A program made the translations under genes and the position numbers. Below are positions 26,051 to 40,016 of a stretch of 64,000 nucleotides of DNA, piece after piece; position 1 is the stretch's first letter, and the number at the start of each line of letters is the position of its first letter. The stretch covers positions 1-64,000 of the forward strand of contig NW_027555022.1 of NCBI RefSeq assembly GCF_964656455.1, given 5' to 3'. This DNA is from Halichoerus grypus (taxonomy: Eukaryota > Chordata > Mammalia > Carnivora > Phocidae). The notes below the pieces were generated by a model. That model had not been told where the DNA came from. It did not search any database and worked only from the letters and a program-made list of their open reading frames with translations.

Positions 26051-27371
26051 AGCTTGTAACACACTGCCCACAAACACACTCTCTTCCCAGTGTGTCCTGG
26101 ATTGCAGCCTTAGTGGGACCCCCAGAGTGCTCCTTCCCACATTTCCATCAGCTCAATCCCTGCCCCTTGGGAGCTCCCTGGGATCCCAACCTCCCCAGCT
26201 AAAAAGAGAAGAATCTGACTTTTCTATTTGGGTCATGGGTTAAAACTTTCCATTGTTCACACTGGACACCTTGCTATTCTTTTTTCCATTTTTATTTTTT
26301 GTATTTATTTTTGCCGGTGACCCTTTTCCTCTTTCTCAGCAGAGAGACAATGCCAATGTTTTGTTTTGTTTTGTTTGTTTCTGTTTGTTCATCACAAGAG
26401 TCTACTGAAAAATGAACAAGACCAAAATCAAGATTCCCTATCAGGGCTCCTGCTGGGATCTGCACACAACCCCTTAAACCAAATTGACCTTTGCAGCTGA
26501 GGGAATTTCCAATCTTGGCACTGGGCTTGGGTGTTCCTGTTAGTGTCTGCATGGCTTCCATGCAGGACGGTGGGCCTCTGTCTGCAATTTGTGCTCAGCT
26601 GTTGCAGCGGGATTGTCCCTTTGTAAGCATCTCATTAGTAAGCTGAGGTCATCAGTCAGCTGAGAATGGCTGGCTATGAGGCCAACCTGGCAGGGGGCAC
26701 GGTAGGGGGCATATTTGGAAATACACAGCAGTATCAGAGAGGAGCTCGAGTTTGTGCGTGAGGGTAGGGGTGCTGGAGAGACAGGGAGGCACAGTCAGGA
26801 CGGACGAGACGGGCTAACCTGGCTCATTTGACCTGGACCAGGGAGCTGACCCTCCCAGAGACACATGGGACAGAAGATGACTCTGCACCTCACATCATTT
26901 CACCAGTTGGCCCCCAAGACTGTCTGCCCCCATTTTTGAAATTAAAATAAAAGAGAAATTTCCAAACCTCTCCAATGTTTTTTAATTTATCCCTGAGTTG
27001 GAAAGTGTAACCTTCCCCTGTGAGTGTGTGAACCAGGGAAAACACTCCTCTTTGGAAGGTGACTCTCTGCAGGGTCTCAGTGGCCCCTAAGGAACCCGTC
27101 TGCCTTCAAGCTGCTGAGGAGTGGGAATGGCCCTGCCCAGGGAGACATCGCCTGGCTGGTAGATGGACAGTTTTATCCCAATGTATTCTGTTCTTCTGAT
27201 CACATGCCTGAATGTGTGTGGGTGTGTTTGCACCGGGGTGTATGGTCTTTGCAGACTGGGTTAGGAATGACAAGAGTTAGTGTCTGTTCAACAGGAATAT
27301 AAGGCAGAACAAACATCTACCATCTAAAGGAAATACCGATTTCCTTTAACACAATGTGATTGTTTCCAATA
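26051..27371. other. Intergenic, nothing recognised
   Basis: No gene is recognised. The part nearest 27.37 kb would lie past the 3' end of the right-arm GIMAP1 on the - strand. Confidence 0.4.
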
Positions 27372-27377
27372 TTTATT
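27372..27377 (-). terminator. Candidate poly(A) signal of right-arm GIMAP1
   Basis: AATAAA on the - strand, about 375 bases after the right-arm GIMAP1 stop and 200 bases beyond the inner duplication break. It belongs to the unique flank and is not shared with the left-arm copy. Confidence 0.5.
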
Positions 27378-27699
27378 CAACTCAGATTGAACTCAAATAA
27401 ACGAGGATGGACTGAGGTTCTGCTCTGTGTTGGCTCTCCCCCTCGGGCTTCGGGGGACCACGAGACATGAGGGCAAAGACAGCAGGGAAGACAATCCAAT
27501 GACAGGGAAAGGCAGCCTGAGGTCAGGGAAAACAGACAAAAGCAACTCCGGTTGTTTGGCTTCAGTGAGAGGAGAGCGCAGGGAGGGCCACGTCCCAGGG
27601 GAAGGTTTTGCGGGAGCCCGGCCCTGGCGGGACGCTGCCTGGCCGATCCCCGCCAGGGAAGGAGGAAAGAAGAGCCTGTGGGCCCCGCAGGCACACCGC

Positions 27700-29661
<1,962 letters not shown>

Positions 29662-29690
29662 TTGCCTGAAAGAGCCCCAAACACAATTTG

Positions 29691-29724
29691 TTCATTCATT
29701 CATTCATTCATTCATTCATTCATC
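29691..29724 (-). repeat. (TTCA)n microsatellite
   Basis: Mirror of the (GAAT)n tract at 4280-4318, with a slightly different repeat count and a different flank (atcaactagg against tatttgatg). Confidence 0.9.
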
Positions 29725-30384
29725 AACTAGGTATAACTACCTATGTGGGTCAGGCAAGGTCCAAAACGCTGGTGGCACGCCAGTGAAAAGGTCCAGGCTC
29801 CTGCCTTCCCCTGACATCAGCATATAGGGAAGAACCCTGGAAGGACCTGGCTGGCGTTGGAACGATACCGGGAGAACATTTGGTGACTTTTCAGGGACCC
29901 CGAATGCAAAAAGCAGAGGGCAGATGATAGCAGGTCCTCTGTGTCAGAGAGTGAGCTTTAGATGCTAATGTTTTCCCAGGTGGTTCTGTGTCAGTGACGT
30001 GAGCTGTAGGCTCTGAGTTTTCCCAGGAGGTTCCACAGCCAGGGGAGACCGGAAAACCCTGAGAATCCAAAAATTTGCTCAGTGACTTAGGAACCACCTT
30101 AGGGCAGTTGGCCTGGGGCAAAAACAAGAAGAGAGTTTGCATTTTGTTTTTGGAAATTGGAAAGAAAACATCCCTGCCGAGCTAATCTGAAGAGCCTGTG
30201 ATCTGCTCTCAGAAAACCGAATAACTGGGCTTGTGTCATTTGTCTAAGTTTGATCTGTGTGCCTGGGGAGACCGGCCACTGCCCTCCAGCTCCTGATGGT
30301 CTTGCCCCAAATCTGAGGCCTCTCAGAGTAAGTGATTATACCCAATGCTGACAAGGTTTAATACAGTGAAACACTTCGTGCTGA

Positions 30385-30515
30385 CGTTTGTCTGAGCACC
30401 TGAGAGCCAGGACACAGGCGCGCAGCCCGTCCTCCGTCCGCCTCCCCAGCCCCGTTTCCCGCTCGCCCCCTACTCGGTCAGCTGCCCCGCAGAGAGCGGG
30501 TTTCAGCACCTTTCC
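30385..30515 (-). promoter_or_regulatory. Candidate promoter / first-exon region of right-arm GIMAP1
   Basis: Mirror of the CpG-rich patch at 3490-3640 (cgtcctccgtccgcctcccc on +). Same reasoning and same uncertainty. Confidence 0.3.
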
Positions 30516-31000
30516 TTTCCCACCTGTGTGCTTGCTCCTCTGACCACTGATTCTCTCCCACGTGTCTGAGTCCTGTCTCTGCCTCACCATCCACTTCATG
30601 TCTACCTCCTCATGGCGACACCTGCTGACTGTGCGTGACCGTGTTCTGTCCTGTGGGCACCACATGAGGAAACGCAGAGGGAGGGGCTGCTGGATAACTT
30701 GTCTCTGGCCGGAGGACTCAGGTGACAGGTTTGCCTGGTACTCAGTCCAAAGTGTTTTGTGTTTCTGCAGTAACACCCCTGCGACCCCCCCAAAGCCCTC
30801 AGTAAAGGTCACCCCACAGGCCTTAGGTGATGAGTGATCTTGTGCATACAAATCAGCAAACTCCCATAACTGACCCCAGAGCAGAAGTGAAGAAACAGCC
30901 AGAAGATTCAGTGCAAAGAATAAGCATTTAGCTAAAGCCAGAAGTCCTTGTCCATGCTGGAAATGAGAGATTGTGCTATAGAATATTCACAGAACTCCTG

Positions 31001-32169
31001 GGCCCTTTGGAACCTCCCACAGGGTTTGGATTGGGATTTGGAGAGTTCCTCCAGAGTTTTTGAGAGCTGAAATCCGGGGTTACAAAGGTGTGTAGTCATT
31101 GAAGAATGTAAAACATGGAGACTCCCGTTATCTTAAATGGGATTGTAGATGATTTATCTAGTCCGGTGCTTCTGAACCTGCTATCTTTTGGAAATATCTA
31201 AGGATTCTTTAAAATATATCTATTTCTTTGACATTTGGATTCACAGATCTGTACTTAAAAAAACAAAACAAAAAAAGGTATGTCTCGCCCCACCCCCCAA
31301 GTGATTCTAATGCCTTTGGTGGGTGCTCTGAGTTTCTGAGCCATTCACTCCATCCAAGCCCTTCATTTCCAGTGGGGATGAGGGTATGAAGCGGGCTCAC
31401 AGCCCACGGAGCCCTGGGCGGCTGGGGCTGGGGGGAGAGAAGTGTAAGGGCACGTGTAGGGCAAGGGTTAGAAGATGGTGTTCGTCATGGTCGCTGGCTC
31501 CTGCTAGTCCCTGTCGCACACAGGGCTGAGGAGGTGGAGTGTTTGAGGAGGATCCAGCTCACAGACATAATTTTCGCTTTGTACCACAATCTGAGGGTAG
31601 ACTGGCTTCTTTTTCCTCAGAAATATCTTTCGGCTTTGCTGCATCTGCCCTCGGGGAGTGCCTGCCGGCTTCCCCAGTGTGCTCTGCTCCTGCAGTCCTT
31701 CTAGCAAACACCTTCATTACTAGTCGGGGAGTAAGGAAGGGGAAAAGATTTAGTCCCAGATAGGAGTGTGTGCAGGCCACGGCTGGAGAAGATGCTTAGC
31801 ACTTCTTCTGAACTTACTTTGTTTGAAAGTCAGAGCATCCTTCCAAGCCTGGAAGTGTGAAGTGTGAAGTTACCCCTTCCAGACCCCGCTCCCCTTCCTC
31901 AAAGGTAGTAGAAGGCAGGTGCTCGCTCAGTGAGCTCACACAGGCCCCCAAGTCCTCACAGCTCCCACTCCCCAGGCGACCCCCTTGCCCTGTGGGCTCA
32001 CCTTTCCCGCAGCAGTGGTGACAGGCTCTGAAGGTGGCGGAGAGGCCCCTGGCCTAGTGCTTTGCCTTTGGCTGTGAGCGCAGAAGGCTGCCCCTCCCAG
32101 CATGGGGAGGAAGTGTCCTAGCCTCTCAGAGCTCAGAGCCCCGGAGGGAGGGTGACAATTTAAAGGGAC
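31001..32169 (-). repeat. Outer (diverged) part of right arm of inverted duplication
   Basis: Its reverse complement aligns in order with 1890-3008 but with many substitutions and indels. Anchors are ggtgacaatttaaaggga (32151), tgtgggctcacctttcccgc (31992) and agaaatatctttcggctttgctg (31620). It holds no recognised gene. Confidence 0.75.
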
Positions 32170-32857
32170 AGGACCATGGCCAGCCTTTCCGATGGAAAAC
32201 CCAACCCCTGCTTTGGACTGTGGCGATGTTTTCCAAAGGTCCCTGTGACCCCCCCCACCTTATCCCCAGGACGGGCTGTAACCTCAGAGAAGAGCAGTTG
32301 AGGTTTCTGAGGCCTGTTTCAGTTCCAACCTCTGCCCAATCTTACCTCCAGTTGCCTTTTTTTTAGGTGTTTTCCTATGAAATGGCCTCTTGAGAGTCTC
32401 CTTCCCTCAACTGGACATCAGGTTGGACAGGGTCACCAGCATGGTCCTGTCTGCCAGTCCCGTCATTCTTAAAGGAAAGGAAGACTTTTCCAGTCATTAA
32501 AGATCAGACAGCAGGAAGAGGAAGGAGATCTTTCATACGAGGCTTAGTCTAGCCTCAGTTGGTCTCTCTGACCCGAGTTTCTGTTTCTTCTCTCAGGAGG
32601 GTCATGAGAGAGGTGAGTAAATAGCCAGCCGTTGTGTGGAGAGAAGGGTGCAACAGCATATGGCGGTATGGGCCCCGGACCTGGCTAGGTCATTAATGCA
32701 CTCTGTGATCCTGCCTAACTCACTTAAACTTTCTGGAGTTAACTTCATCTGAAGCTAATTGGTTGGGGTCTGATTTTTACCCATTCTTGCTAGCTTATTC
32801 TCTCTAGTGAGGAGCGCCAACCCACTACCCTCCACTGGTCCCCCCCGCCCCCGCCGG
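32170..32857. other. Intergenic, nothing recognised
   Basis: Beyond the last recognisable duplication homology. No gene is seen. Confidence 0.4.
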
Positions 32858-33372
32858 GCCGGCTTTGTTGAGATATAATTGAATTGTAACACTGTGTAAG
32901 TTTAAAGGGCACTAATGTGTTGATTTGATACACTTATATATTGCAAAATGCTTACCGCTGTAGTATTTATTAAATAACACCTGCATCACATCACATCATT
33001 GCCATTGCTTTTTTTTTTTTTTAGTGACAACATTTAAGATCAACTATTCTCTTAGCAACTTTTAACGTATGATCCAGTAGTATTAACTCTAACCACTGTG
33101 CTGCGCGTTACACCCCCAGAACTTGCTCATCTTATAACTGGAACTCTCTACTCTTTGACCAATGTCTCCCCATTTCCCTTCCTCCAGCCTCTGGTAACCA
33201 ACAGTCCACTCTCCATTTCTGTGAGTTTGGTTCTTTAAAACTCCATGGAAAAGTGATATCATACAGTATTTGTCGTTCTGTGTCCGACTTATTTCCCTTA
33301 GGATAATGCCCTCACGTTCCACCCACGTTGTTGCGAATGACACTACGTCCTTCTTTCTTGTGGACGAATAAT

Positions 33373-33425
33373 TATATATATATATATAATTATAAATAAA
33401 TTACATTAATATTATATTAAATTAT
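33373..33425 (+). repeat. (TA)n-rich stretch
   Basis: tatatatatatataatt followed by AT-rich sequence and (gata)3, within the L1. Confidence 0.75.
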
Positions 33426-33589
33426 AGATGGATAGATAGATTTTTATCCATTCATCTACAGATGGACACTTAGGTTGTTTCCAGGTCTGGCTGTTGTGAA
33501 TAATGCAGTGAACATGGGAGTCCAGATATCTTTTCGAGACTCTGCTTTCAATTTCTTTGGAGAAATACCCAGTAGTGGGATTGTTGGAT

Positions 33590-34050
33590 TGAGGGTTCCG
33601 ACTCTTATCTTGTGGGCTTCGACCAGCAAAACCCACGGTGGCAGAAATAATTACTCCAGACTACGGATCAGTCAAGAGAGGTGAGATGGAGCCTGAGGAT
33701 AGAGTCCCTGAGCCACTCCTAGACTCTCCTGTGTATTAATAGAAAGACTTCAGGTAACAAAGTAACATACATCATAGGAATTCACGGAAAATGCAGAGCG
33801 GGGGTTACAAGGTTCTTGAAGCAAACAAGGCAATTAATCTTAAGCAATTCAAAGGGTAGACTTTACTATTTCTGGAGATGAGTTTTCTATAGGTAAGGCA
33901 AAAGCAGGCAAGCCTACGAATCCCCCAAATCTGGTAGAGCCTGTTCTAGATAAGCGAAGCATGTCCTGTTGTTTTCAACAAGACAGAAAGCAGGTCTCTG
34001 CTGGGCTATGCGGTCCTATAACTTAGTAACCCGTGATTGTATTCCCACAC
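33590..34050 (-). mobile_element. Solo LTR of an endogenous retrovirus, inserted in L1
   Basis: A ~460-base insert breaks the L1 ORF2 sequence between gggattgttggat and ggatcacatggtaattc. It is flanked by the 5-base direct repeat TGGAT (33585-33589 and 34051-34055). Read on the - strand it runs TGTGGGAAT to ACCCTCA, the TG...CA ends expected of an LTR. There is no internal retroviral coding sequence. The family is not assigned. Confidence 0.7.
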
Positions 34051-34381
34051 TGGATCACATGGTAATTCTAGCTATAATTTTTGGAGGACCCTCCATACTG
34101 TTTCCCACAGTGGCTGCACCAATTTACATGGCCACCAACAGTGCACAAGGGTCCCCTTTTCTCCACATCCTCGCCAACACTTGTTGTCTCTTGTATTCTT
34201 GATGACAGCCATTCTGACAGGTATGAGGTGAGATCTCATTGTGGTTTTGAGTTGCATTTCCCTGATGATAGTGACACTGAATCCCTTTTCACGTACCTAT
34301 CAGCCATTTGTATGTCTTCCTTGGAAAAATGTCTATTTAGTTCCTCTGCCCGTTTTTTAATTGAATTTATTATTGGTGTTT

Positions 34382-34573
34382 TTTTTTTTTTAAAGAATGT
34401 ATTTATTGATTTGAGGGAGAGAGAACACGAGCGGAGGGGAGGGGCAGAGGGAGAAGCAAACTCCCCCACTGAGCAGGGAGGCTGATGTGGGGCTCAATCC
34501 CAGGACCCCAGGATCATGACTTGAGCTGAGCTGAAGGTAGATGCTTAACTGACTGAGCCACCCAGGCATCCCT
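34382..34573 (-). mobile_element. Can-SINE, antisense, inside L1
   Basis: From ttttttttttaaagaatgtatttattgatttgagg to gagccacccaggcatccc. The flanking ttgaatt (34361, 34574) is a possible target duplication. Confidence 0.9.
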
Positions 34574-35307
34574 TGAATTGCTTGTTTTTTGACGTTGAAT
34601 GATATGAGTTCTTTATAAATTTTGGATATTAACCTTTTATCACATATATGATTTGCAAACATTTTCTCCCATTCAGTGGATTGCCTTTTCATGTTGTTGA
34701 TGGTTTCCATTACTGTGCAAAAGCTTTGAGTTTGATGTTATTCCATTTATTTATTTTATCTTTCATTGCCTTTGCTTTTGGGGTCAAATCCAAAAAATTA
34801 TTGCCAAGGCTGTTGTGAAAGAACTTACCCCTGTCACACTGTATGATTTCAAGCCTCTTAAATTTATTGAGGCTCATTTTATGGCCTGTTGATCATATTT
34901 AGGAAAACATTCCTTGTGTGCATGAAAAGAATGTGTATTCTACTTTGTTGGGTAGAGCGTTCCAGTGGTAGCCCAGTTGGTTTATAGTCTTGGTCACGTA
35001 TTCTCTTTCTCTTTTGACCTTCTGATTAGTTGCTGTGCCCATTGTTCAAAGTGGGGTATTAAAGCCTACAGCTTATTGTTGAATTGTCTATTTGTCCTTG
35101 ACTTCTGTTATTTTTTGTTTTGTGTGTTTGAGGTCTTGATTGTGAAGTTCACGTATGTTTATAACTATTATATCTTCAAATTCACCGATTCTTTCTTCTC
35201 CAGGCTCAAATTTATCATTGAGCCCCACTAGTAAATTTTTCATTTCAGTTATTATACTTTTCAACTGCAGAATTTCTATTTTGTTCTAAAAATAATAATT
35301 TCTGTAT

Positions 35308-35520
35308 TCTTTTTTTTTTTTTTTAAAGATTTCATTTATTTATTGTCAAAGAGAGAGAAAGAGAGAGTGTACAAGCAGGGGGAGTGGCAGGCAGAGGGAG
35401 AGGGAGAAGCAGGCTCCCCACTGAGCAGGAAGCCTGATGCGGGGCTTGATCCCAGGACCCTGGGAACATGACCTGAGCCAAAGGCAGATGCTTAACTGAC
35501 TGAGCCACCCAGGCGTCTCA
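35308..35520 (-). mobile_element. Can-SINE, antisense
   Basis: Poly(T), aaagatttcatttatttattgtcaaagag to gagccacccaggcgtctc. The flanking aataatttctgtattctt (35289, 35520) is a clear 18-base target duplication. Confidence 0.95.
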
Positions 35521-35639
35521 ATAATTTCTGTATTCTTATTGACATGCAAAGGACAGCAAAGCAAGGCCTAGAAAAGCAGAAGGGGAATCAGTATGCAGAC
35601 TAGCTACACTATATTACCTCAGCTGCCCACTTTTTCACA

Positions 35640-36020
35640 AGAACTACAAGACCTACATCAACACAAGAATGGGTGACCCACATACTGAAAAAAATCAGGC
35701 CACAGGAACAGCCTGCGAGAGGCGCTGGATATTGGATTTGAAAGCAGCAATGATAAGTATGTTTAAAGAACTGAAGGAAATCACACTTAGAGAATTAAAG
35801 AAAGCTCTGGAGACAGTATCTCAGCACAAGAGATTCAAAGAAAACATTTGACAACACTGAACACCCTCTCATAACAAAAACACTCAACAGACTGGAACTA
35901 GAAAGAACCCTCCATAACCCGGTGAGTAATCCCACAGCTAGCGCCATGTTTCGTGACAAAAGACTGAAAGCCTTGCCCCCGTGGACAGAAATAAGGCAAG
36001 GGTATCCGCTCTGGTCACTC
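35640..36020 (+). mobile_element. L1 fragment, sense, with internal deletion
   Basis: The first part resembles the L1 ORF1 coiled-coil region (frame 35669-35851: FKELKEITLRELKKALETV). From about 35870 it resembles ORF2 just before the RT (gccatgtttcgtgacaaaagactgaaagcc, ggcaagggtatccgctctgg). It is a deleted, dead copy. Confidence 0.6.
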
Positions 36021-36885
36021 CAGTTCAGCTTGGTGTAGGAGGCTTGCGTGTGTTTACTGTCTTGGCTAGACTCTTCCGGGGGCATCTGGGTCCCCTGCGG
36101 TGTGAACTCCCCGGGCGCTCCTCACAGGGTGCAGGCTTGGGCGTGCACGAAGTCTTGGGGTGACACCACTTGCAGGAGAGCTTTCTGTCTCTCTCCCTAA
36201 TGGCTCTGTTCCTCCGCCTGTCTCCGCTGGTACCGGACCGGCTGTCAAGCCTACTCAAGGCCAGCTCATTGCTCTCTTGTTGATAATGCGCTTGCGCATG
36301 AATCGCCCCACGGTCTGATTGAACTAAATCTGCAGGGATAGCTTTTGTGGCCAGTCTTTCAGGTTTTCTGTGACCCTAAAAGGACTCTTCTTCACTGCTT
36401 CTTTTCCTGGTTCTCTCTGGTGAACTTGCTGGCTTGTGGTCTCTCTTGTGTCGCTCATAGGGTTACCTAGCCCCTCTAAATTGCTTCCCACCGTAGTGTT
36501 CCTTGTTTCCAAGAGTAGCCTTTGATCAAACTTCCCACTAGAGGAAGCCTGGGCCCCCGGTCTTTTCAGCTTGCCCCTCCCAGCACGGACCTGCTGTCCT
36601 CTGAGGGAACCGGGGTGCGGGCAGCTGGGGCGCTAGTGTTGGTCGCTCGCTGCGCCTGGGGTGCAGCCTCAGCCCCGTGAGTAGAGGAACAGTAGGGTGC
36701 TGCTGGCTGCACCCACCAGGAGTTTAGTTTCAACAGCCCAGACGTGGAGGCGATGAGAAATGTTGCACGCTCACCGCTGTCCTCAGATACTGTACTCTTG
36801 CTGGTTCGCCGAGGGGAGGGGAGCCCCGTCGTCTCGGCCACACCTGCCCAGAATGCATGTTCCTTCCAGAGGAGCTGAGCACGAG
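36021..36885 (-). other. GC-rich unassigned stretch, possibly L1 5' region in antisense
   Basis: CpG-containing sequence with no gene motif. Read on -, it has sequence such as gaagtttgatcaaaggctac and gaagcaatttagaggggc followed by a short Ser/Thr/Glu-rich open frame (36512-36324). It directly follows a sense L1 piece, so an inverted L1 5' region is plausible. An LTR or unrelated unique sequence is also possible. Confidence 0.3.
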
Positions 36886-36977
36886 CTGGAAGGGAGGAAG
36901 CAGGTCATGGCTCAGGTGTCATAGACTCACTGTTTTTACTAAGATTTAGTTGATTTTTTTGAATGAATATTTCTTTT

Positions 36978-37172
36978 TTTAAAAAAGATTTTATTTCTTT
37001 CTTTCACAGAGAGAGAGATAGCGAGAGCAGGAACACAAGCAGGGGGAGTGGGAGAGGGAGAAGCAGGCTTCCCGCTGAGCAGGGAGCCCGATGCAGGGCT
37101 TGATCCCAGGACTCTGGGATCATGACCTGAGCCGAAGGCAGACGCTTAACGACTGAGGCCCCCAGGCGCCCC
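36978..37172 (-). mobile_element. Can-SINE, antisense
   Basis: From ttttttaaaaaagattttatttc to gaggcccccaggcgcccc. The flanking gaatgaatatttctt (36961, 37173) is a clear target duplication. Confidence 0.95.
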
Positions 37173-38010
37173 TGAATGAATATTTCTTTATTTGCTATAT
37201 GACCTTAGGAGAACTCCTACGGACTTTAATCATTTTTTTAATTGACTTTCACCAGCTGTGGCTTCTCCACCAGTAAGAAGCCTGCCCGGTTCCTCAGGGT
37301 GCGTTCTGGAAGTGGAAGCCCGTCAAGTCATTTTAGATCGAACCCCGGCCGCATTGATGCTCCCCTCTTCTTCCTTCCTCCTGGTGCCTGGATTTTGTAT
37401 AGTTTTGTTTGTTGTTCTCTGTTGTAGCTGAAGGCCCTCTCGCTGAGTGGGGAGCCAGGTGGCAGGATTACGTGCAGACCTGCTCTTCCACTAAGAGCAA
37501 ATACCGCATCCTTGCAGAGGGGAGAGGAACGCGGCCGTTGCCTTCCATTTCCAAATAGTCACTTCCACTCTTTGACAGCTTACAAGTGAGTCATGTAAAT
37601 ACAATTTTCAAGTTGTATTTCTTCCTGACAAATAATAGTCAAAAACAATGAGGCTGCTCAGCTGTTTCTTAGCTACTTGGGCTTTGCATTAAAATTTGTT
37701 AAAATTTTGAAAGGTAGCAACCTCCGCAGGCACCTGTATGGATTTAGAGCAGAGCTGATTTTGTTCAGGGCACGTCAGAGTCAAAAGTGCTAACCGCTGG
37801 CTTGCTCTGACCCCGGCCCCGGTGCAGGCTGGAGATTCCCAGGAAATCCCTCAGCTCATCCTCAGGCCAGCACCAGCCTGCGGAGGGGTGGGGAGAGTGT
37901 CCTGCAAAGAGACCAGTGCCATCGCCATCCCAGGATTCCTCCCAGCCCCGCCTTCCTCCTCCAGTGCCCTGGGAGCACAGCAGTGGGCAGGAATAAAAGG
38001 ACAGATGGGG
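37173..38010. other. Intergenic, nothing recognised
   Basis: No gene or repeat is identified. Confidence 0.4.
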
Positions 38011-38207
38011 GTGCGCCTGGGTGGCTCAGATGGGTAAGCGTCTGCCTTTGGCTCAGGTCATGATCCCGGGATCCTGGGATCGAACCCTGAGTCAGGCTCT
38101 CTGCTCAGTGGGGAGTCTCCTTCTCTCTCTGCCTCTGCCCCTGCTTGTGCTCTCTCTCTGTCCATCAAACAAACAAATAAATAAATAAATAAAATCTTTA
38201 AAAAAAG
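38011..38207 (+). mobile_element. Can-SINE, sense
   Basis: Head gtgcgcctgggtggctcagatgg and tail aaataaataaataaataaaatc. Confidence 0.93.
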
Positions 38208-38469
38208 AGAGGACATGGGTCGTGACCTACTCTTTGTGGTCTGTGTATCCACAGCTCGAAGTGCAAAGGAAGACAGACTTGGGGTAGGTGAGGGAGGAAA
38301 TGGCTGCGGGTGAGATAAGATGCATGTTTTTCTGTACACAAGTGAATTTACAATAAATCACCCTGTTGCTCATTTATCGGAAATGTAGGGGATTATGGGA
38401 ACAAGAAGAAAAAGTCATGCTGTGGTGTGCTGACAGACACATTACAATCGTTCCTTTATCCCTGTAAAA

Positions 38470-38662
38470 GTCTTTTTTAAAGATTCATTCATTTATTTGA
38501 GAGAGAGAGCACAGGGTAGGGGGCAGAGAGAGAGAGAGAGAGAAGCAGACTCCCCACTGAGTGGGGAGCCAGATGCAGGGCTCAATCCCAGGGCCCTGAG
38601 ATCACGACCTGAGCCGAAACCAAGAGTCGGACCCTTAGCCAACTGAGCCAACAGGTGCCCCC
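38470..38662 (-). mobile_element. Can-SINE, antisense
   Basis: From tttttaaagattcattcatttatttgagagag to actgagccaacaggtgcccc. Confidence 0.92.
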
Positions 38663-39829
38663 TTGTCAACGTTTTATTGATCACATTTATCATGTGCAGT
38701 AAAGCACTTAGAAGCTCTCTCTTTACAGGAAGATCGGAGTGAAGCAACAAACGATGTTAAGTTGAAACCAAAAGAAAGGAATGAAGGTAACAGCACCAGC
38801 TGTGCAAACCTGTAAATCCCAGCAAGTCACTGAGTGCTGTGGGCTGGATCTGGCAGCCTCTGGATCCTTTCCCCGATCCTGTTGTCCGGAGCGGGGCCTC
38901 TTCCACCATGGAATGGCTAAGAATCCACCACCGCCAAGCAAATGCTGTGGGGTTTGGAGGTGTGGGGAGGAAAAGTCTAGGTGGACGAGGAAGGAAGGGA
39001 GCTGTGTGTGTGTTGAGAGAAGCCGAAACCTGGTGGAGAAACCTGCCTGTTTTCTTGCTTCTTGCTCCTTTGGCTCTTGGTGCCAGGTGGTAAATAAAGC
39101 TGGTGTCGGGACCTGTCTGTAACTGTCCATTACTCTACGGCCCCAGGGACTCAAAAGCAGTGGGAGAAGAAGGTGCATCCTCGCACTGCTCCCCCACACC
39201 AGACCCCTCAAGCCAGGAGCCCGGGACTGGGCCCCCCTCGTGGTCTCCCTCTGAGGACCACGGTGCCCTGCTCCACCGTGGAGGTTTATAACTACAAGCA
39301 ACCAACATGTGAGATTGGTGCGGGTGTGCGGGCTCATGCTTTGTGCCAGTGGGAGAGTCCTGGGATTTGTCCTCGCTGGGCGAGGCCCCAATATTCTCCT
39401 ATGATACAACTCTGGAGTTGGCCTCCAATTTAGATAATCTGGGACTTCCCTACCTTCTTATCCGTAAAGGTACTGGGCCTCACAGGGGTTATGGTTTTGT
39501 TGGGTTTTTTTTTTTTGGTTTCCTCCAAGCCATAGATTATGACGATGGCAGAATCAGACCCACCCGCTTTTCCACGGCCTGCATTTCATATATTAATGGG
39601 AGACATTCGGTGCTGATTAAGATAAAATAGTTCTTTTGAGTGGGTTTGGTATTCTGTAAGAGCATGGGATTGACTCTTGCTGCTGGGACTGGGTATGCTT
39701 TTACTTTTTAGGCCGAGGGGGCTCATCACCTCCTCAGCTCACCCCACCTGGACAGTCTGCCTGTTCCCCTGAAGAGTTCAGGAGGCCTTACCTGCACTGC
39801 CAGGCCTTAAGTTCCTCTCTCTCTCTTTT
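38663..39829. other. Intergenic; possible old LTR-like stretch
   Basis: A - strand open frame of 228 codons (39409-38723) lacks any family motif and overlaps open frames on +, so it is not called. The segment ggtggtaaataaagctggtgtc near 39087 resembles the poly(A) part of an LTR, but I cannot define ends. Confidence 0.3.
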
Positions 39830-40016
39830 TTTTTTTTTTAAGATTTTATTTATTTGAGAGAGAGAGCACAAGCAGGGGGAGGGAGTGGGAGAAAGAGAGG
39901 GTGAAGCAGACTCCCCTACTGAGCAGAGAGCCTGACACGGGGCTCCATCCCAGGACCTGAGATCATGACCTGAGCTGAAGGCAGACGCTTAACCGACTGA
40001 GCCCCCCAGGTGCCCC
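39826..40016 (-). mobile_element. Can-SINE, antisense
   Basis: Poly(T), taagattttatttatttgagag to actgagccccccaggtgcccc. The flanking ctctctctctt/ctatctctctt (39817, 40017) may be the target duplication. Confidence 0.93.

Larger units (their letters stand above)
32858..35307 (-). mobile_element. L1 3' half, antisense, interrupted by an LTR and a SINE
   Basis: It begins with ggctttgttgagatataattgaattgtaac, the antisense L1M 3' end, and continues through the ORF2 end. The - strand translation at about 34072-34257 reads [16 protein letters not shown], the Cys-rich L1 ORF2 C-terminal block. Stops and frameshifts are common. The solo LTR at 33590-34050 and the SINE at 34382-34575 are inserted in it. 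Confidence 0.85.

Noticed and set aside
38723..39409. 228-codon - strand frame
   Set aside because: No recognised domain, no splice context, and competing + strand frames. Treated as chance.
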